DNA of 64,000 bases, from the NCBI RefSeq assembly GCF_002157835.1, contig NZ_CP020809.1, positions 1,798,001 to 1,862,000 on the forward strand, in the 5' to 3' direction. Positions 18,186-26,395 of this stretch are shown here, one piece after another. Each line of letters opens with the position of its first letter. The stretch's first letter is position 1. The DNA is from Mycobacterium dioxanotrophicus (GTDB taxonomy: Bacteria > Actinomycetota > Actinomycetes > Mycobacteriales > Mycobacteriaceae). Below the pieces are notes generated by a model that saw only the letters and a list, made by a program, of their open reading frames with translations, had not been told where the DNA came from and ran no database searches. A program made the translations under genes and the position numbers.

Positions 18186-18488
18186 TCACTGAACCGGGCA
18201 GGCGTACTTTCTGGCCACGTCCATCACTCGCTGCTGCGCGCCGGGGCCGATCACCCCTTGCGCGGCCAGTTCCAAACCGATGTATCCGGGTAGACCGCCG
18301 ATACAGGCTTGGTGGGCGACGCGCCACGCGGTGTCCGGGTTCAGGTGGTAGCCGTTGCGGTCGAGCCCTTGCAGGTATTCGTCGAAAGCCGGCGTGCCCT
18401 GGTCGGGTACGGCATTGGCGGTGGCGGCCAAGGCGATAGCGGCAAGCACCGCTGCGAACAAAGGTGCAACCACACGTCTCATGTCCAT
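18186..18488 (-). CDS. Secreted DUF732 domain protein
   Basis: A 100-residue exported protein with a typical signal peptide (MRRVVAPLFAAVLAAIALAATANA) followed by a DUF732 domain, a small mycobacterial secreted domain of unknown function. The domain shows GTPAFDEYLQGLDRNGYHLN, a central Cys in HQACIGG and a C-terminal Cys in RKYACPVQ, likely forming a disulfide. It sits upstream of the sensor kinase on the same strand with a 42-nt gap. Confidence 0.85.
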   Translation of the reverse strand: MDMRRVVAPLFAAVLAAIALAATANAVPDQGTPAFDEYLQGLDRNGYHLNPDTAWRVAHQACIGGLPGYIGLELAAQGVIGPGAQQRVMDVARKYACPVQ

Positions 18489-18586
18489 CTCCTATGGGCA
18501 TATCCACCGGTCATCGCGTTCACGTTCGCACACTGCACCGACACAGACTGCAAAACTCCGGCATCGCGTGGTCCTAAACTGGCGAG

Positions 18587-19165
18587 GTGGCGAAACTGCA
18601 GCTCGTTCAAGACCCGGCCGCCGATGCCCTGCTCGAGGAGAATCCGTTCGCGTTGCTGGTCGGCATGCTGCTTGATCAGCAGATCCCGATGGAGACGGCG
18701 TTCGCGGGACCCAAGAAGATCGCGGACCGCATCGGCGGCGTCGACGCCGTCCAGATCGCCGAGTACGACCCGGAGGCGTTCGTCGCGCTCTGCTCCGAAA
18801 CGCCTGCGATCCACCGGTTTCCGGGGTCGATGTCCAAGCGGGTGCAGGCGCTCGCACAGGCCATCGTCGACGAGTACGACGGTGACGTGACCAAGCTGTG
18901 GACCGAGGGCGACCCGGACGGCAAGGAAGTGCTGAGGCGGCTCAAGGGCCTGCCCGGTTTCGGTGATCAGAAAGCCCGGATCTTCCTGGCGCTGCTCGGC
19001 AAGCAGTACGGCGTGACACCGAGCGGCTGGCGCGCCGCGGCAGGCGACTACGGCAAGGCCGGCACCCACATGTCGGTGGCCGATGTGGTCGACGCCGGGT
19101 CGCTGCAGAAGGTGCGCACGTACAAGAAGGAAATGAAAGCGGCAGCCAAGGCTGCCAAGGCCTGA
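18587..19165 (+). CDS. HhH-GPD-type base-excision repair-like protein (Rv1156-like)
   Basis: A 192-residue protein with the HhH-GPD fold: the N-terminal FALLVGMLLDQQIPMETAFAGP is the family's core helix, and the helix-hairpin-helix is LKGLPGFGDQKARIFLALLG. A Lys/Ala-rich C-terminal tail (KKEMKAAAKAAKA) may help DNA binding. It is shorter than classical glycosylases, and catalytic activity has not been shown for this subfamily. GTG start. It corresponds in position to M. tuberculosis Rv1156, between the Rv1155-like gene and the Ala/Pro-rich genes. Confidence 0.85.
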   Translation: MAKLQLVQDPAADALLEENPFALLVGMLLDQQIPMETAFAGPKKIADRIGGVDAVQIAEYDPEAFVALCSETPAIHRFPGSMSKRVQALAQAIVDEYDGDVTKLWTEGDPDGKEVLRRLKGLPGFGDQKARIFLALLGKQYGVTPSGWRAAAGDYGKAGTHMSVADVVDAGSLQKVRTYKKEMKAAAKAAKA

Positions 19166-19207
19166 TACCCGGCGAAGTCGGGTAGGCGCCTACTCTAGGT
19201 CGTCGGC

Positions 19208-20020
19208 GTGGCCCGAGCCATGCTGCCAGGCATGGACCTCGAGGTCATCGACAAAGGTCATGTGACACCGCCACATCCGACCCCGTTGCTGTTCGTCCAC
19301 GGCGCGTGGCACGCAGCGTGGTGTTGGGACGAGTACTTCCTCGACTACTTCGCCGAACGCGGATACCGCGCCACCGCACTCAGCATCCGCGGCCACGGAG
19401 CGAGCCGGACTGCCAAATCCCTGCGCACCTGTTCGCTCGTCGACTATGTCGCCGACATCAGGTCGGTCGCGGCGACGCTCGGGGCCGAACCGGTGCTCGT
19501 CGGGCATTCCATGGGTGGCCTGCTGACCCAGAAATATCTGGAATCCCGCGCTGCCCCGGCGGGTGTGCTGCTGGCGTCGGTGCCGCCTCAGGGCATCGCG
19601 CGCTTCCTTGGTCGCATGACGCGTAAGCACCCGTGGCTGATGGCCAAGAGCATGGCCACCGGAAAATCGTTGCGGTTCTTCGGCACTGCTCAGTTGGCCC
19701 GGGAGCATCTGTTCTCCACCGCGACCGCCGAATCAGACGTTCGCCGCCACATGGCCCGGCTCAACGAGGAGAGCCAGCGAATGACGGTCGACGCCCTGGT
19801 CCTGAGGCTTCCCAAGGTGAACCGGGTGACGACTCCGCTGCTGGTCCTGGGTGCCGACGACGACGCGATGCTCACCCGCGACGAGGTGCATGCGACGGCG
19901 CGTGCGTACGGCACCGAAGCCGAGTTCTTCGCCGGGATGGGGCACGACATGATGCTTGAACCGGACTGGAAGGCGGTGGCCGAGCGGATCGACACCTGGC
20001 TGGGGCAGCGCAGACTATGA
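19208..20020 (+). CDS. Alpha/beta hydrolase
   Basis: A cytosolic alpha/beta hydrolase of 262-270 residues. The oxyanion strand LLFVHGAWHAAWCWDE, the nucleophile elbow GHSMGG, the acid in GADDDAML and the late His in GMGHDMML complete the triad. The true start may be the ATG at 19232 (MDLEVIDKG); the GTG at 19208 adds eight residues. Substrate unknown. It ends 6 nt inside the convergent nitroreductase gene. Confidence 0.82.
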   Translation: MARAMLPGMDLEVIDKGHVTPPHPTPLLFVHGAWHAAWCWDEYFLDYFAERGYRATALSIRGHGASRTAKSLRTCSLVDYVADIRSVAATLGAEPVLVGHSMGGLLTQKYLESRAAPAGVLLASVPPQGIARFLGRMTRKHPWLMAKSMATGKSLRFFGTAQLAREHLFSTATAESDVRRHMARLNEESQRMTVDALVLRLPKVNRVTTPLLVLGADDDAMLTRDEVHATARAYGTEAEFFAGMGHDMMLEPDWKAVAERIDTWLGQRRL

Positions 20021-20677
20021 CACCGTGAACGGTTCGCCGTCGAAGCGCTCGCGGGTGGCGATCTCGGTGACCGGCCTACGGGTGAGCTTGGTGAACTGAC
20101 GCACGGGCTTGCCCATGGGTACCACTGCCGCGACCGCGAACTGCTCGGGTATGCCGAGCAACGCCTTCACCCGCGGCTCCTCGGGCACCGCCATGGTCGT
20201 CAGCACACCGCCGAAGCCTTCACTGCGGGCCGCCAACAGGATGTTCCACACGAACGGGTACACCGACGCCCCGGACACCACGCCGATCCGGTCGAGGTTC
20301 TGGTCGAGCGCGGCCACCACGCCGAGGTCGACACAGACCACCAGCACCACCGACGCCTCGAGCAGCTGGGTCGCGGGTGGCACCTCGACCCCCGCGATCT
20401 CTTCGTCGGACACACCGGGGGAATGCAATGGGTTCCAAGGATTCTCGCCGTTGCGTTGCTGCGCGATGTAGCGCCGCGCGCCCGTCACGCTGAGGTCGGA
20501 GAGCGCCTCGCGGGTGTGCGGATCGCGGATCACCACCACTCGGGTGCCCTGCCGGTTGCCGCCACTGGGCGCGAACCGGGCGTTGTCCAGTATGCGTTCC
20601 AGGACTTCATCGGGCAGTGGTTCGCCGGTGAACTGACGGGTGGCGCCGGTGGTGCGCATGACGTCGTAGATCTCCAT
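20015..20677 (-). CDS. Nitroreductase family FMN oxidoreductase
   Basis: A 220-residue flavin enzyme of the nitroreductase family. The N-terminal MRTTGATRQFTGEPLPDEVLERILDNARFAPSGGNRQ carries the Arg/Ser FMN-binding pattern, and the ILLAARSEGFGGVLTT block is the typical C-terminal FMN phosphate region. The reaction is NAD(P)H-dependent reduction of nitro groups, quinones or related substrates; no specific role is readable. The ATG at 20677 begins the conserved domain. Convergent with the hydrolase gene. Confidence 0.85.
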   Translation of the reverse strand: MEIYDVMRTTGATRQFTGEPLPDEVLERILDNARFAPSGGNRQGTRVVVIRDPHTREALSDLSVTGARRYIAQQRNGENPWNPLHSPGVSDEEIAGVEVPPATQLLEASVVLVVCVDLGVVAALDQNLDRIGVVSGASVYPFVWNILLAARSEGFGGVLTTMAVPEEPRVKALLGIPEQFAVAAVVPMGKPVRQFTKLTRRPVTEIATRERFDGEPFTVS

Positions 20678-20712
20678 GCCTACATCTAACTCATCTATGC
20701 GATGGTGTTGAT

Positions 20713-20862
20713 ATGGCGAAGACACATCTCAACTGCCCGTGCGGCGAGGCGATCACGGGAACCGATGAGGACGACTTGGTCGAGAAGGCTCAGGCGCATC
20801 TTGCCGAGGCGCATCCGGGCCGTGAGTACGACCGGGAAATGATCCTGTTCATGGCGTACTGA
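20713..20862 (+). CDS. DUF1059-like small protein
   Basis: A 49-residue protein (MAKTHLNCPCGEAITGTDED, ending ILFMAY) with the CPCG motif and the acidic helix DLVEKAQAHLAEAHPG that mark the DUF1059 family. The paired cysteines and His residues could bind a metal. It starts 36 nt from the divergent nitroreductase start. It is followed by a terminator-like hairpin. Confidence 0.8.
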   Translation: MAKTHLNCPCGEAITGTDEDDLVEKAQAHLAEAHPGREYDREMILFMAY

Positions 20863-20885
20863 CGGGTCCTGAAGGGGCCGAACAA

Positions 20886-20924
20886 AATTCCCGGCCGCCA
20901 GCAGGTTGCCGGCGACCGGGAATT
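20886..20924. terminator. Bidirectional terminator-like hairpin
   Basis: 9-nt arms (AATTCCCGG and CCGGGAATT) with a GC-rich interior lie between the end of the DUF1059 gene (+) and the end of the Rv1157c-like gene (-). A T-rich stretch follows on the plus strand around 20936-20940. This fits termination from both sides. Confidence 0.6.
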
Positions 20925-20950
20925 CCGTTTCCCCATTTTTCGTGATGTTG

Positions 20951-22052
20951 TCAGGGCACCACCGTCGACCCGATGGTGGGCATGAACTGGCACTGCTTCT
21001 CGGTGGTCGATACCTGGCCGAAGATCGTCGAGATGATGCTGCCCGAGCCGGTGTCGGCGACGGCCGTCAGCGTCGTCGGGCCTTGCGGGTTGATGTCGGA
21101 GCGCGGCGTCAGCGTCGCGCTGCCAGACTTGCCCGTCGTCAGGTTCACCCAGGTGACGTTCAGCGGTAGCTTCTGGTCGGCTGCGGGGCCCGGCGTGCCG
21201 ATCGCGGTGAAGACGTAGGCCGTCTGGCCCGGGCCGGGTCCCGGGGTCGGGATCTTGGCGGGACCGGCCACCGAAATCGCCGTCGCCAGAACATTTCCGC
21301 CGTCCTTGAGGCACCCGTTGCTGATCGACGGGTACATGAAGTCCTGCGTGACCGGGCTGTCCGGGCCGAATCCCGGGGTGGCTGCGGCCGCGGGAGCCGC
21401 CGCCGGCGCGGGATCAGGTGCCGGGGCCGGCGCTGCGTCGGGAGCAGGGGCCGGAGCCGGAGCAGCTTCAGGGGCCGGAGCCGGGCGGGAGCGGCCTCGG
21501 GAGCAGGAGCTGGGGCTGGTGCTGCCTCCGGAGCGGGAGCCGGCGCGGGTGCGGCCGCTGGGGCGGGAGCTGGGCCGGTGCGGCCTCGGGAGCGGGAGCC
21601 GGTGCGGCAGGCGGCGCCGGTGCCGCCTGTGGCGCGGCCGCCTGGGCCGGGCCGACCGCATTGGCCGGGTCGATGCCCGTCGGCAGGTGTGCCTCCGGAC
21701 CGGCGCCCGCGCCGGGCACGTGGGCTGCCGGTGCCGCTGCTGCCGGTGCCGCGGCGGCAGGCTCGGCGACGAAGTGGTTGACTGCCGTCGCGACGTTGCG
21801 AGAGTCGTCGGGCGCCGACTTGTTCGCCGCGAACGCCTGCGCCGCCGCCATCAGCAGTTGTGCGGCACCCGCCGGGTCGGCGGCGGCCTGCTGGATGACG
21901 GGGCTCAGGCTCTGGATCGCCGAAAGCCCCGGCGCCTGTGCACCGTCGATCGGCAGTGGCGCTGGATCAGCGTGGGCGATCCCGCTGCCGAGCAGCACGA
22001 CGGCCGACGCTGTGATTGCAGCAGCGGTGGCGAACAACGTTTTCGGTGACAT
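20951..22052 (-). pseudogene. Secreted Ala/Pro-rich protein (Rv1157c-like), two 1-nt frameshifts
   Basis: The N-terminal frame starts at 22052 with a signal peptide (ending GIAHADPAPLP) and an Ala/Pro-rich region. The C-terminal frame encodes the conserved tail: YPSISNGCLKDGGN, a Pro/Gly stretch and PTIGSTVVP at the end. Reading through needs two single-base restorations, both in C-runs of the coding strand: at about 21573 (CCC for an expected CCCC) and at about 21484 (same). With both restored, the (Ala-Pro)n/EAAPAP repeat continues unbroken and the total is about 367 residues. The position matches M. tuberculosis Rv1157c. The function is unknown; it is an exported, probably wall-associated protein. 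Homopolymer undercalling is the simplest explanation. Confidence 0.8.
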
Positions 22053-22095
22053 GGCTCTCCCTAGGGCGTGTCGGACGGTCAGACCGGGTCGGTGA

Positions 22096-22764
22096 TCAGG
22101 GCAGGCCGGCGGTCAGCAGCGGAGCCAGAGCCATAGGCGAGATACCCGGCACCGCCGGAGCGGCCGCGGCCGGGGCAGCAGCCACCGGAGCCAACGCCGG
22201 CGCGGTGGCGGTTGCCGCGTGCGCTGCCGCCGGGGCCACGTTGGCCACCGAACTGGCCGCCGGCATCAGCCCGGCCAGGTCACCCGGGATGCTGACCTTC
22301 TGCGGCAGCGGGATGGGCATGCCCGGCACCTGCGGGATGTTGATGTCGGCCGACGGAATCAGCGGGTTGGCCGGGGTCGCGGCCGGCGCCGCCGCTGCGG
22401 GCGCGGCGGGTGCCGTCAGCGGTGACGGGAGCAGGGGCGAGGTCAACGGCGAGGTGGCAGCCGGTGCGGCGGCGGGGGCGGTGCCCGGCATCTGAGGCAG
22501 CGTCACCGATGCGGTCGCCGCGGGAGCGGGTGCCGGTGCGGCGGCGGGCGCTCCTCCGGTGAGTGTCGACGTCACGCCCTGCAGCAGCTGCGGCGCGAGG
22601 GCCGGCACGCTCGCGAGCTCGTTGACGATCGGCAGGTTCGGCACTGCGGGTGCCGGTGCCGGGGCCGGATCGGCGGCCGCAGTGGCGCTGAGCGCCAACG
22701 CGACCGGGACCGCGCCGGCCGCGGCGATCATGCTGGTGGAAAGTGCTTTCCAGGTGAGCTTCAT
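22096..22764 (-). CDS. Secreted Ala/Pro-rich protein (Rv1158c-like)
   Basis: A 222-residue exported protein. The signal peptide ends LSATAAADPAP; the mature part is low-complexity Ala/Pro with conserved-looking islands (VPNLPIVNELASVPALAPQLLQGVTSTLTGG and IPSADINIPQVPGMPIPLPQKVSIPGDLAGLMP). It matches M. tuberculosis Rv1158c in order and character. It lies 43 nt upstream of the Rv1157c-like gene, so both are probably co-transcribed. Function unknown. A triple direct repeat lies about 50 nt upstream of the start. Confidence 0.85.
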   Translation of the reverse strand: MKLTWKALSTSMIAAAGAVPVALALSATAAADPAPAPAPAVPNLPIVNELASVPALAPQLLQGVTSTLTGGAPAAAPAPAPAATASVTLPQMPGTAPAAAPAATSPLTSPLLPSPLTAPAAPAAAAPAATPANPLIPSADINIPQVPGMPIPLPQKVSIPGDLAGLMPAASSVANVAPAAAHAATATAPALAPVAAAPAAAAPAVPGISPMALAPLLTAGLP

Positions 22765-22810
22765 GGTTCTCCCAATCGGTTGACTGCACGTCTGTGCCCG
22801 AAACTATCGA

Positions 22811-22833
22811 GTTACTGGTGTTACTCAAGTGAC
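22811..22833 (-). promoter_or_regulatory. Triple direct repeat, MtrA-like response-regulator site
   Basis: On the minus strand toward the Rv1158c-like gene the sequence is GTCAC-N4-GTAAC-N4-GTAAC, three pentamers at an exact 9-bp period. OmpR-type regulators such as MtrA recognise direct repeats of this type (GTAAC-N4-GTAAC-like). It lies about 47-70 nt upstream of the start codon, in promoter range. The assignment to MtrA is inference. Confidence 0.5.
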
Positions 22834-23041
22834 ACGTGTGGCGGTTATTCAACCGTTACGGCAGTGACTGGAATCGGTTACCGGAACCGACGCGACAGCG
22901 CGTCGGCAAACACCGCTCGGCGGGGCCCACGACACCGAGGGCCGGCATCGGCCGTCACGTCGCCCAGATCCGGGAAGGTCGAACGCTAGAGTCAGGGCGG
23001 TAGACACGACACCTGACACAACCGAACCCGCCGCATCGAAC

Positions 23042-24235
23042 ATGCGGCTTTACCGCTATGCGTGGTTACTGCTGGCGCTGAGCGTCGCGGCCCGCCTGGC
23101 CTTCTCTTACCTGGTGCCCAACGGCACAAACCTCGTCGACCTGCATGTCTATCTCGGCGGTGCGGCGTCGCTGGACCACCCGGGCACGCTCTACCAGTAC
23201 ACCTACGGCGACAAGACACCCGACTTCCTGCTGCCGTTCACGTATCCACCGTTCGCCGCGATGGTGTTCTATCCGCTGCAGCTGCTGCCATTCGACCTGG
23301 TCGCGTTTTTCTGGCAGATCGGCATCATCGTCGCGCTCTACGGGGTCGTGCGGATCAGCCAGCGAATGCTGGGTCGGTACACCGATCGGCGGCTCGCCTT
23401 GCTGTGGACAGCCGTCGGCATCTGGATCGAACCTCTGCGCGGCACATTCGACTACGGGCAGATCAACGTCATCCTCACGCTCGCGGTGATCTACGCGGTG
23501 TACTCCAACCGATGGTGGGTGTCCGGTCTGCTGGTCGGCTTGGCTGCCGGGGTCAAGCTGATCCCGGCCGTCTCGGGCTTGTACTTCGTCGGCGCGAGAC
23601 GCTGGGCCACCGTCGTGTTCTCGGCGGTCGTGTTCTTCGGCACGGTGGTGCTGTCACTGGTGGTCGTCGGTGATCAGGCCAGGTACTACTTCACCGATCT
23701 GCTCGGTGACGCCCGCCGGGTCGGACCGATCGGGACGGTGTTCAACCAGTCGTGGCGCGGTGGGATATCGCGCATCCTGGGCCACGACGCTGGGTATGGC
23801 CCGGCGGTGCTGATCGGCATCGCGGTGACCGCCGTACTGGCGTTGCTCGCGTGGCGGGCCATCGGCGGCAGCGACGGTGACCGGCTCGGCGCCATCATCA
23901 TCGTCAGCCTGTTCGGCCTGCTGCTGTCACCGATCTCGTGGACGCACCACTGGGTCTGGCTGCTACCGCTGATCATGTGGCTGCTGCACGGTTCGCTGCG
24001 GGACCGGCGCGGCGCGCAGATCCTGGGGTGGGGCTGGCTGGGTCTGACGCTGATCGGCGTGCCGTGGCTGCTGAGCTTCGCGCAGCCGACGATCTGGGAG
24101 ATCAGCCGGCCGTGGTACCTGGCCTGGGCGGGCCTGATCTACATCGTCGCGACGTTGGCGACGTTGGGCTGGATCGCGACTACAGGCCCAGGATCCGGTC
24201 GATTTCGCCTGCCATCTCGACGTCCTTCTCGGTGA
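23042..24235 (+). CDS. pimE: Polyprenol-phosphate-mannose-dependent mannosyltransferase PimE
   Basis: A GT-C membrane mannosyltransferase that adds the fifth, alpha-1,2-linked mannose in polar PIM synthesis (PIM4 to PIM5) on the outer face of the plasma membrane. The catalytic acidic residue lies in [11 protein letters not shown] after the first helix; about ten membrane helices follow. It matches Rv1159 in order. In the published M. smegmatis enzyme the catalytic Asp is number 58, whereas here it is about 33 from the ATG at 23042. The frame stays open upstream, and its translation ([17 protein letters not shown]) looks conserved, but it lacks an ATG/GTG/TTG, so the true N-terminus may be longer. 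The 3' end overlaps the convergent dehydratase gene by 56 nt. Confidence 0.9.
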   Translation: MRLYRYAWLLLALSVAARLAFSYLVPNGTNLVDLHVYLGGAASLDHPGTLYQYTYGDKTPDFLLPFTYPPFAAMVFYPLQLLPFDLVAFFWQIGIIVALYGVVRISQRMLGRYTDRRLALLWTAVGIWIEPLRGTFDYGQINVILTLAVIYAVYSNRWWVSGLLVGLAAGVKLIPAVSGLYFVGARRWATVVFSAVVFFGTVVLSLVVVGDQARYYFTDLLGDARRVGPIGTVFNQSWRGGISRILGHDAGYGPAVLIGIAVTAVLALLAWRAIGGSDGDRLGAIIIVSLFGLLLSPISWTHHWVWLLPLIMWLLHGSLRDRRGAQILGWGWLGLTLIGVPWLLSFAQPTIWEISRPWYLAWAGLIYIVATLATLGWIATTGPGSGRFRLPSRRPSR

Positions 24236-24464
24236 TGCCGCCGGCGGAATGTGTCACCAATGCGAAGGTGACTGTCCGCCAACGGATGTCGATATCGGGA
24301 TGATGGTCCTTCTGTTCGGCGAACTCCGCGACGCGGCGCACCGCGTCGATACCGTCGAGAAATGCCGGAAATTTGACCGATCGGCGCAGTGCGCCTGCCG
24401 CACGTTCCCAGTTCGGCAGATCGACGAGTGCGGCGTCAACCTGGTCGTTCGTTAACACAGCCAT
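24180..24464 (-). CDS. Pterin-4-alpha-carbinolamine dehydratase (Rv1159A-like)
   Basis: A 94-residue single-domain protein of the PCD/DCoH family, which dehydrates 4a-hydroxytetrahydropterin. The signature [29 protein letters not shown] contains the active-site His-His-Pro and the later His. Position and size match M. tuberculosis Rv1159A. The ATG at 24462-24464 starts the conserved [10 protein letters not shown]; the longer upstream reading is the antisense of mutT2. Divergent from mutT2 with about 27 nt between starts. Confidence 0.9.
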   Translation of the reverse strand: MAVLTNDQVDAALVDLPNWERAAGALRRSVKFPAFLDGIDAVRRVAEFAEQKDHHPDIDIRWRTVTFALVTHSAGGITEKDVEMAGEIDRILGL

Positions 24465-24491
24465 GTCTTCGACCGTATACCGTCGGGCGCG

Positions 24492-24884
24492 ATGGATGAG
24501 CAGATCGTCGTGGCAGGGGCGTTGATCTCGCAGGGTGCGCTGCTGGTCGCCCAGCGTGACCGCCCGGCGGAGCTGGCCGGGTTGTGGGAACTGCCCGGCG
24601 GCAAGGTCGCACCGGGGGAGGACGACGGCGCCGCGCTCGCCCGCGAGTTGCACGAGGAACTCGGCGTCGAGGTCAGGGTCGGCGCGCGCATCGGCGTCGA
24701 CGTCACACTGAACGCCACCATGACGTTGCGGGCGTACCGTGTCGCGCTGACCGCGGGCAGTCCTCGGCCGCATGACCATCGCGCGCTGCGCTGGGTCACC
24801 GTCGACGATCTGCGCGGCCTCGACTGGGTTCCGGCTGACCGCGCCTGGGTCGACGATTTGGCCGCGGCGATGCGCTCCGAATGA
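24492..24884 (+). CDS. mutT2: Nudix hydrolase MutT2
   Basis: A 130-residue Nudix hydrolase that cleaves (d)CTP-type nucleotides, notably 5-methyl-CTP, and helps sanitise the nucleotide pool. The Nudix box is complete: [24 protein letters not shown] (Gx5Ex7REUxEExGU). The N-terminal [24 protein letters not shown] is typical. It corresponds to Rv1160 in order, upstream of the nitrate reductase cluster. Confidence 0.9.
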   Translation: MDEQIVVAGALISQGALLVAQRDRPAELAGLWELPGGKVAPGEDDGAALARELHEELGVEVRVGARIGVDVTLNATMTLRAYRVALTAGSPRPHDHRALRWVTVDDLRGLDWVPADRAWVDDLAAAMRSE

Positions 24885-25177
24885 CCGGCGGTCGCGCCGG
24901 ATTTGCTGGAGGCAAACCGCGGGCGACCGAATTGTTGTTGCGCCACAACGACATGGGTGCGTGTTCGGGGCATCGCAAAGCAAAGATCAATTGACACCAG
25001 AGGGAAATTTCTCCCAATCCCGGGACTAAAGACCCTGGCAGCTGCGACGATCGCAGGTGAAGGTGATTCTGACGATGTCACGCCGATCAGAGGGTCATCG
25101 ATGCCTCAACTGACAACAGCTGGTGCCCAGGGGAGTTCCGCACCGGTCAGTCCGGCCGTGCACGGCGTGTCGCTGAC
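24885..25177. promoter_or_regulatory. Leader region of the nar operon
   Basis: A 293-nt gene-free region between mutT2 and narK. It holds one DosR-like box (separate entry), an AT-richer stretch around 24970-25015 and no plausible small gene. The start of narK is 143 nt after the box, leaving room for a promoter and a 5' untranslated region. Confidence 0.6.
25022..25035 (+). promoter_or_regulatory. DosR-like box upstream of narK-narGHJI
   Basis: GGGACTAAAGACCC differs at one position from the palindromic DosR consensus GGGACTWWAGTCCC. DosR is the hypoxia/NO-responsive regulator of mycobacteria and controls narK2 in M. tuberculosis. The location upstream of a nitrate transporter-reductase operon makes it a credible operator, though binding is inferred. 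Confidence 0.65.
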
Positions 25178-26395
25178 ATGACCTCCGCGGCGACAGTGAA
25201 TGGCACGGCACCGGGTGTGAATCTGGCGCTGGCCACGTGGGTTTCGGCGATCAACTTCTGGGCCTGGAACATGATCGGCCCGCTGTCCACCACCTACGCC
25301 CATGACATGCGGCTGAGCAGTACCGAGGCTTCGTTGCTGGTGGCCACGCCGATTCTGGTCGGCTCCCTGGGCCGCATCGTGATCGGTTCGCTGACCGACC
25401 GATTCGGTGGCCGGACCATGTTCATCTCGGTCACGCTGGCGTCGATCGTGCCGGTGCTGGCCGTCGGAGCCGCGGGCGCGGCAGGCTCGTATCCGTTGCT
25501 CCTGGTGTGCGGATTCTTCCTCGGTATCGCGGGAACCATCTTCGCGGTGGGAATTCCGTTCGCCAACAACTGGTATGACCCGGCCCGCCGCGGATTCGCC
25601 ACCGGTGTCTTCGGTATGGGTATGGTCGGGACCGCATTGTCGGCGTTCTTCACCCCGCGGTTCGTGAGCTGGTTCGGACTGTTCGCCACGCACGCCATCG
25701 TGGCGGTGGCCTTGGCGTTGACGGCAGCGCTGTGCCTGGTGCTGATGCACAACGCGCCGAGGTTCCAACCGAATACAGATCCTGTGCTGCCGAAGTTGCG
25801 TGCCGCACTGCGGCTACCGGTGACGTGGGAGATGTCGTTCCTCTATGCGGTGGTGTTCGGCGGTTTCGTCGCCTTCAGCAACTACCTGCCCACCTACATC
25901 AAGACGATCTACGGCTTCTCGGCCGTCGACGCCGGTGCCCGCACTGCAGGTTTCGCGTTGGCGGCGGTGTTGGCCCGTCCGATCGGCGGGGCCCTGTCGG
26001 ACCGCATACCGCCCAAGTTCGTTGTGGTCGCATCCTTCGCGGGCACCGCGTTGCTGGCGCTGGTGGCGGTGTTCCAGCCACCCCCGGACGTGTGGTCGGC
26101 GGCGACGTTCATCACGCTCGCGATCTTCCTGGGCATCGGAACCGGTGGTGTGTTCGCATGGGTGTCGCACCGTGCCCCGGCAGGCACGGTCGGCTCGGTG
26201 ACCGGAATCGTGGCGGCCGCAGGTGGTTTGGGCGGCTACTTCCCGCCGTTGGTGATGGGTGCGACGTACGACGCCGTCGACAACGACTACACCGTCGGGC
26301 TGTTGCTGTTGGTGGCGACCGCGCTGATCGCGCTGGTGTTCACGGCGACGCGGCTCCATGTCCACGAACGCGATTCGATCGGAGAACCTGGGTGA
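25178..26395 (+). CDS. narK: Nitrate/nitrite transporter NarK-type
   Basis: A 405-residue, 12-helix MFS transporter of the NarK (NNP) family. It shows the family block NFWAWNMIGPLSTTYAHDM in helix 1, the SLTDRFGGR loop, and the Gly-rich signature GFFLGIAGTIFAVGIPFANNWYDPARRGFATGVFGMG in helix 5. It imports nitrate or exports nitrite for the reductase encoded just downstream. The ATG at 25178 has a weak ribosome-binding site. Its stop overlaps the narG GTG by 3 nt (GTGA), so expression is coupled. It is preceded by the DosR-like box. Confidence 0.9.
   Translation: MTSAATVNGTAPGVNLALATWVSAINFWAWNMIGPLSTTYAHDMRLSSTEASLLVATPILVGSLGRIVIGSLTDRFGGRTMFISVTLASIVPVLAVGAAGAAGSYPLLLVCGFFLGIAGTIFAVGIPFANNWYDPARRGFATGVFGMGMVGTALSAFFTPRFVSWFGLFATHAIVAVALALTAALCLVLMHNAPRFQPNTDPVLPKLRAALRLPVTWEMSFLYAVVFGGFVAFSNYLPTYIKTIYGFSAVDAGARTAGFALAAVLARPIGGALSDRIPPKFVVVASFAGTALLALVAVFQPPPDVWSAATFITLAIFLGIGTGGVFAWVSHRAPAGTVGSVTGIVAAAGGLGGYFPPLVMGATYDAVDNDYTVGLLLLVATALIALVFTATRLHVHERDSIGEPG

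Noticed and set aside
25732..26391. 220-codon extension of narG upstream
   Set aside because: Overlaps narK in another frame and is Arg/Gly-rich; narG families start near the GTG at 26392.
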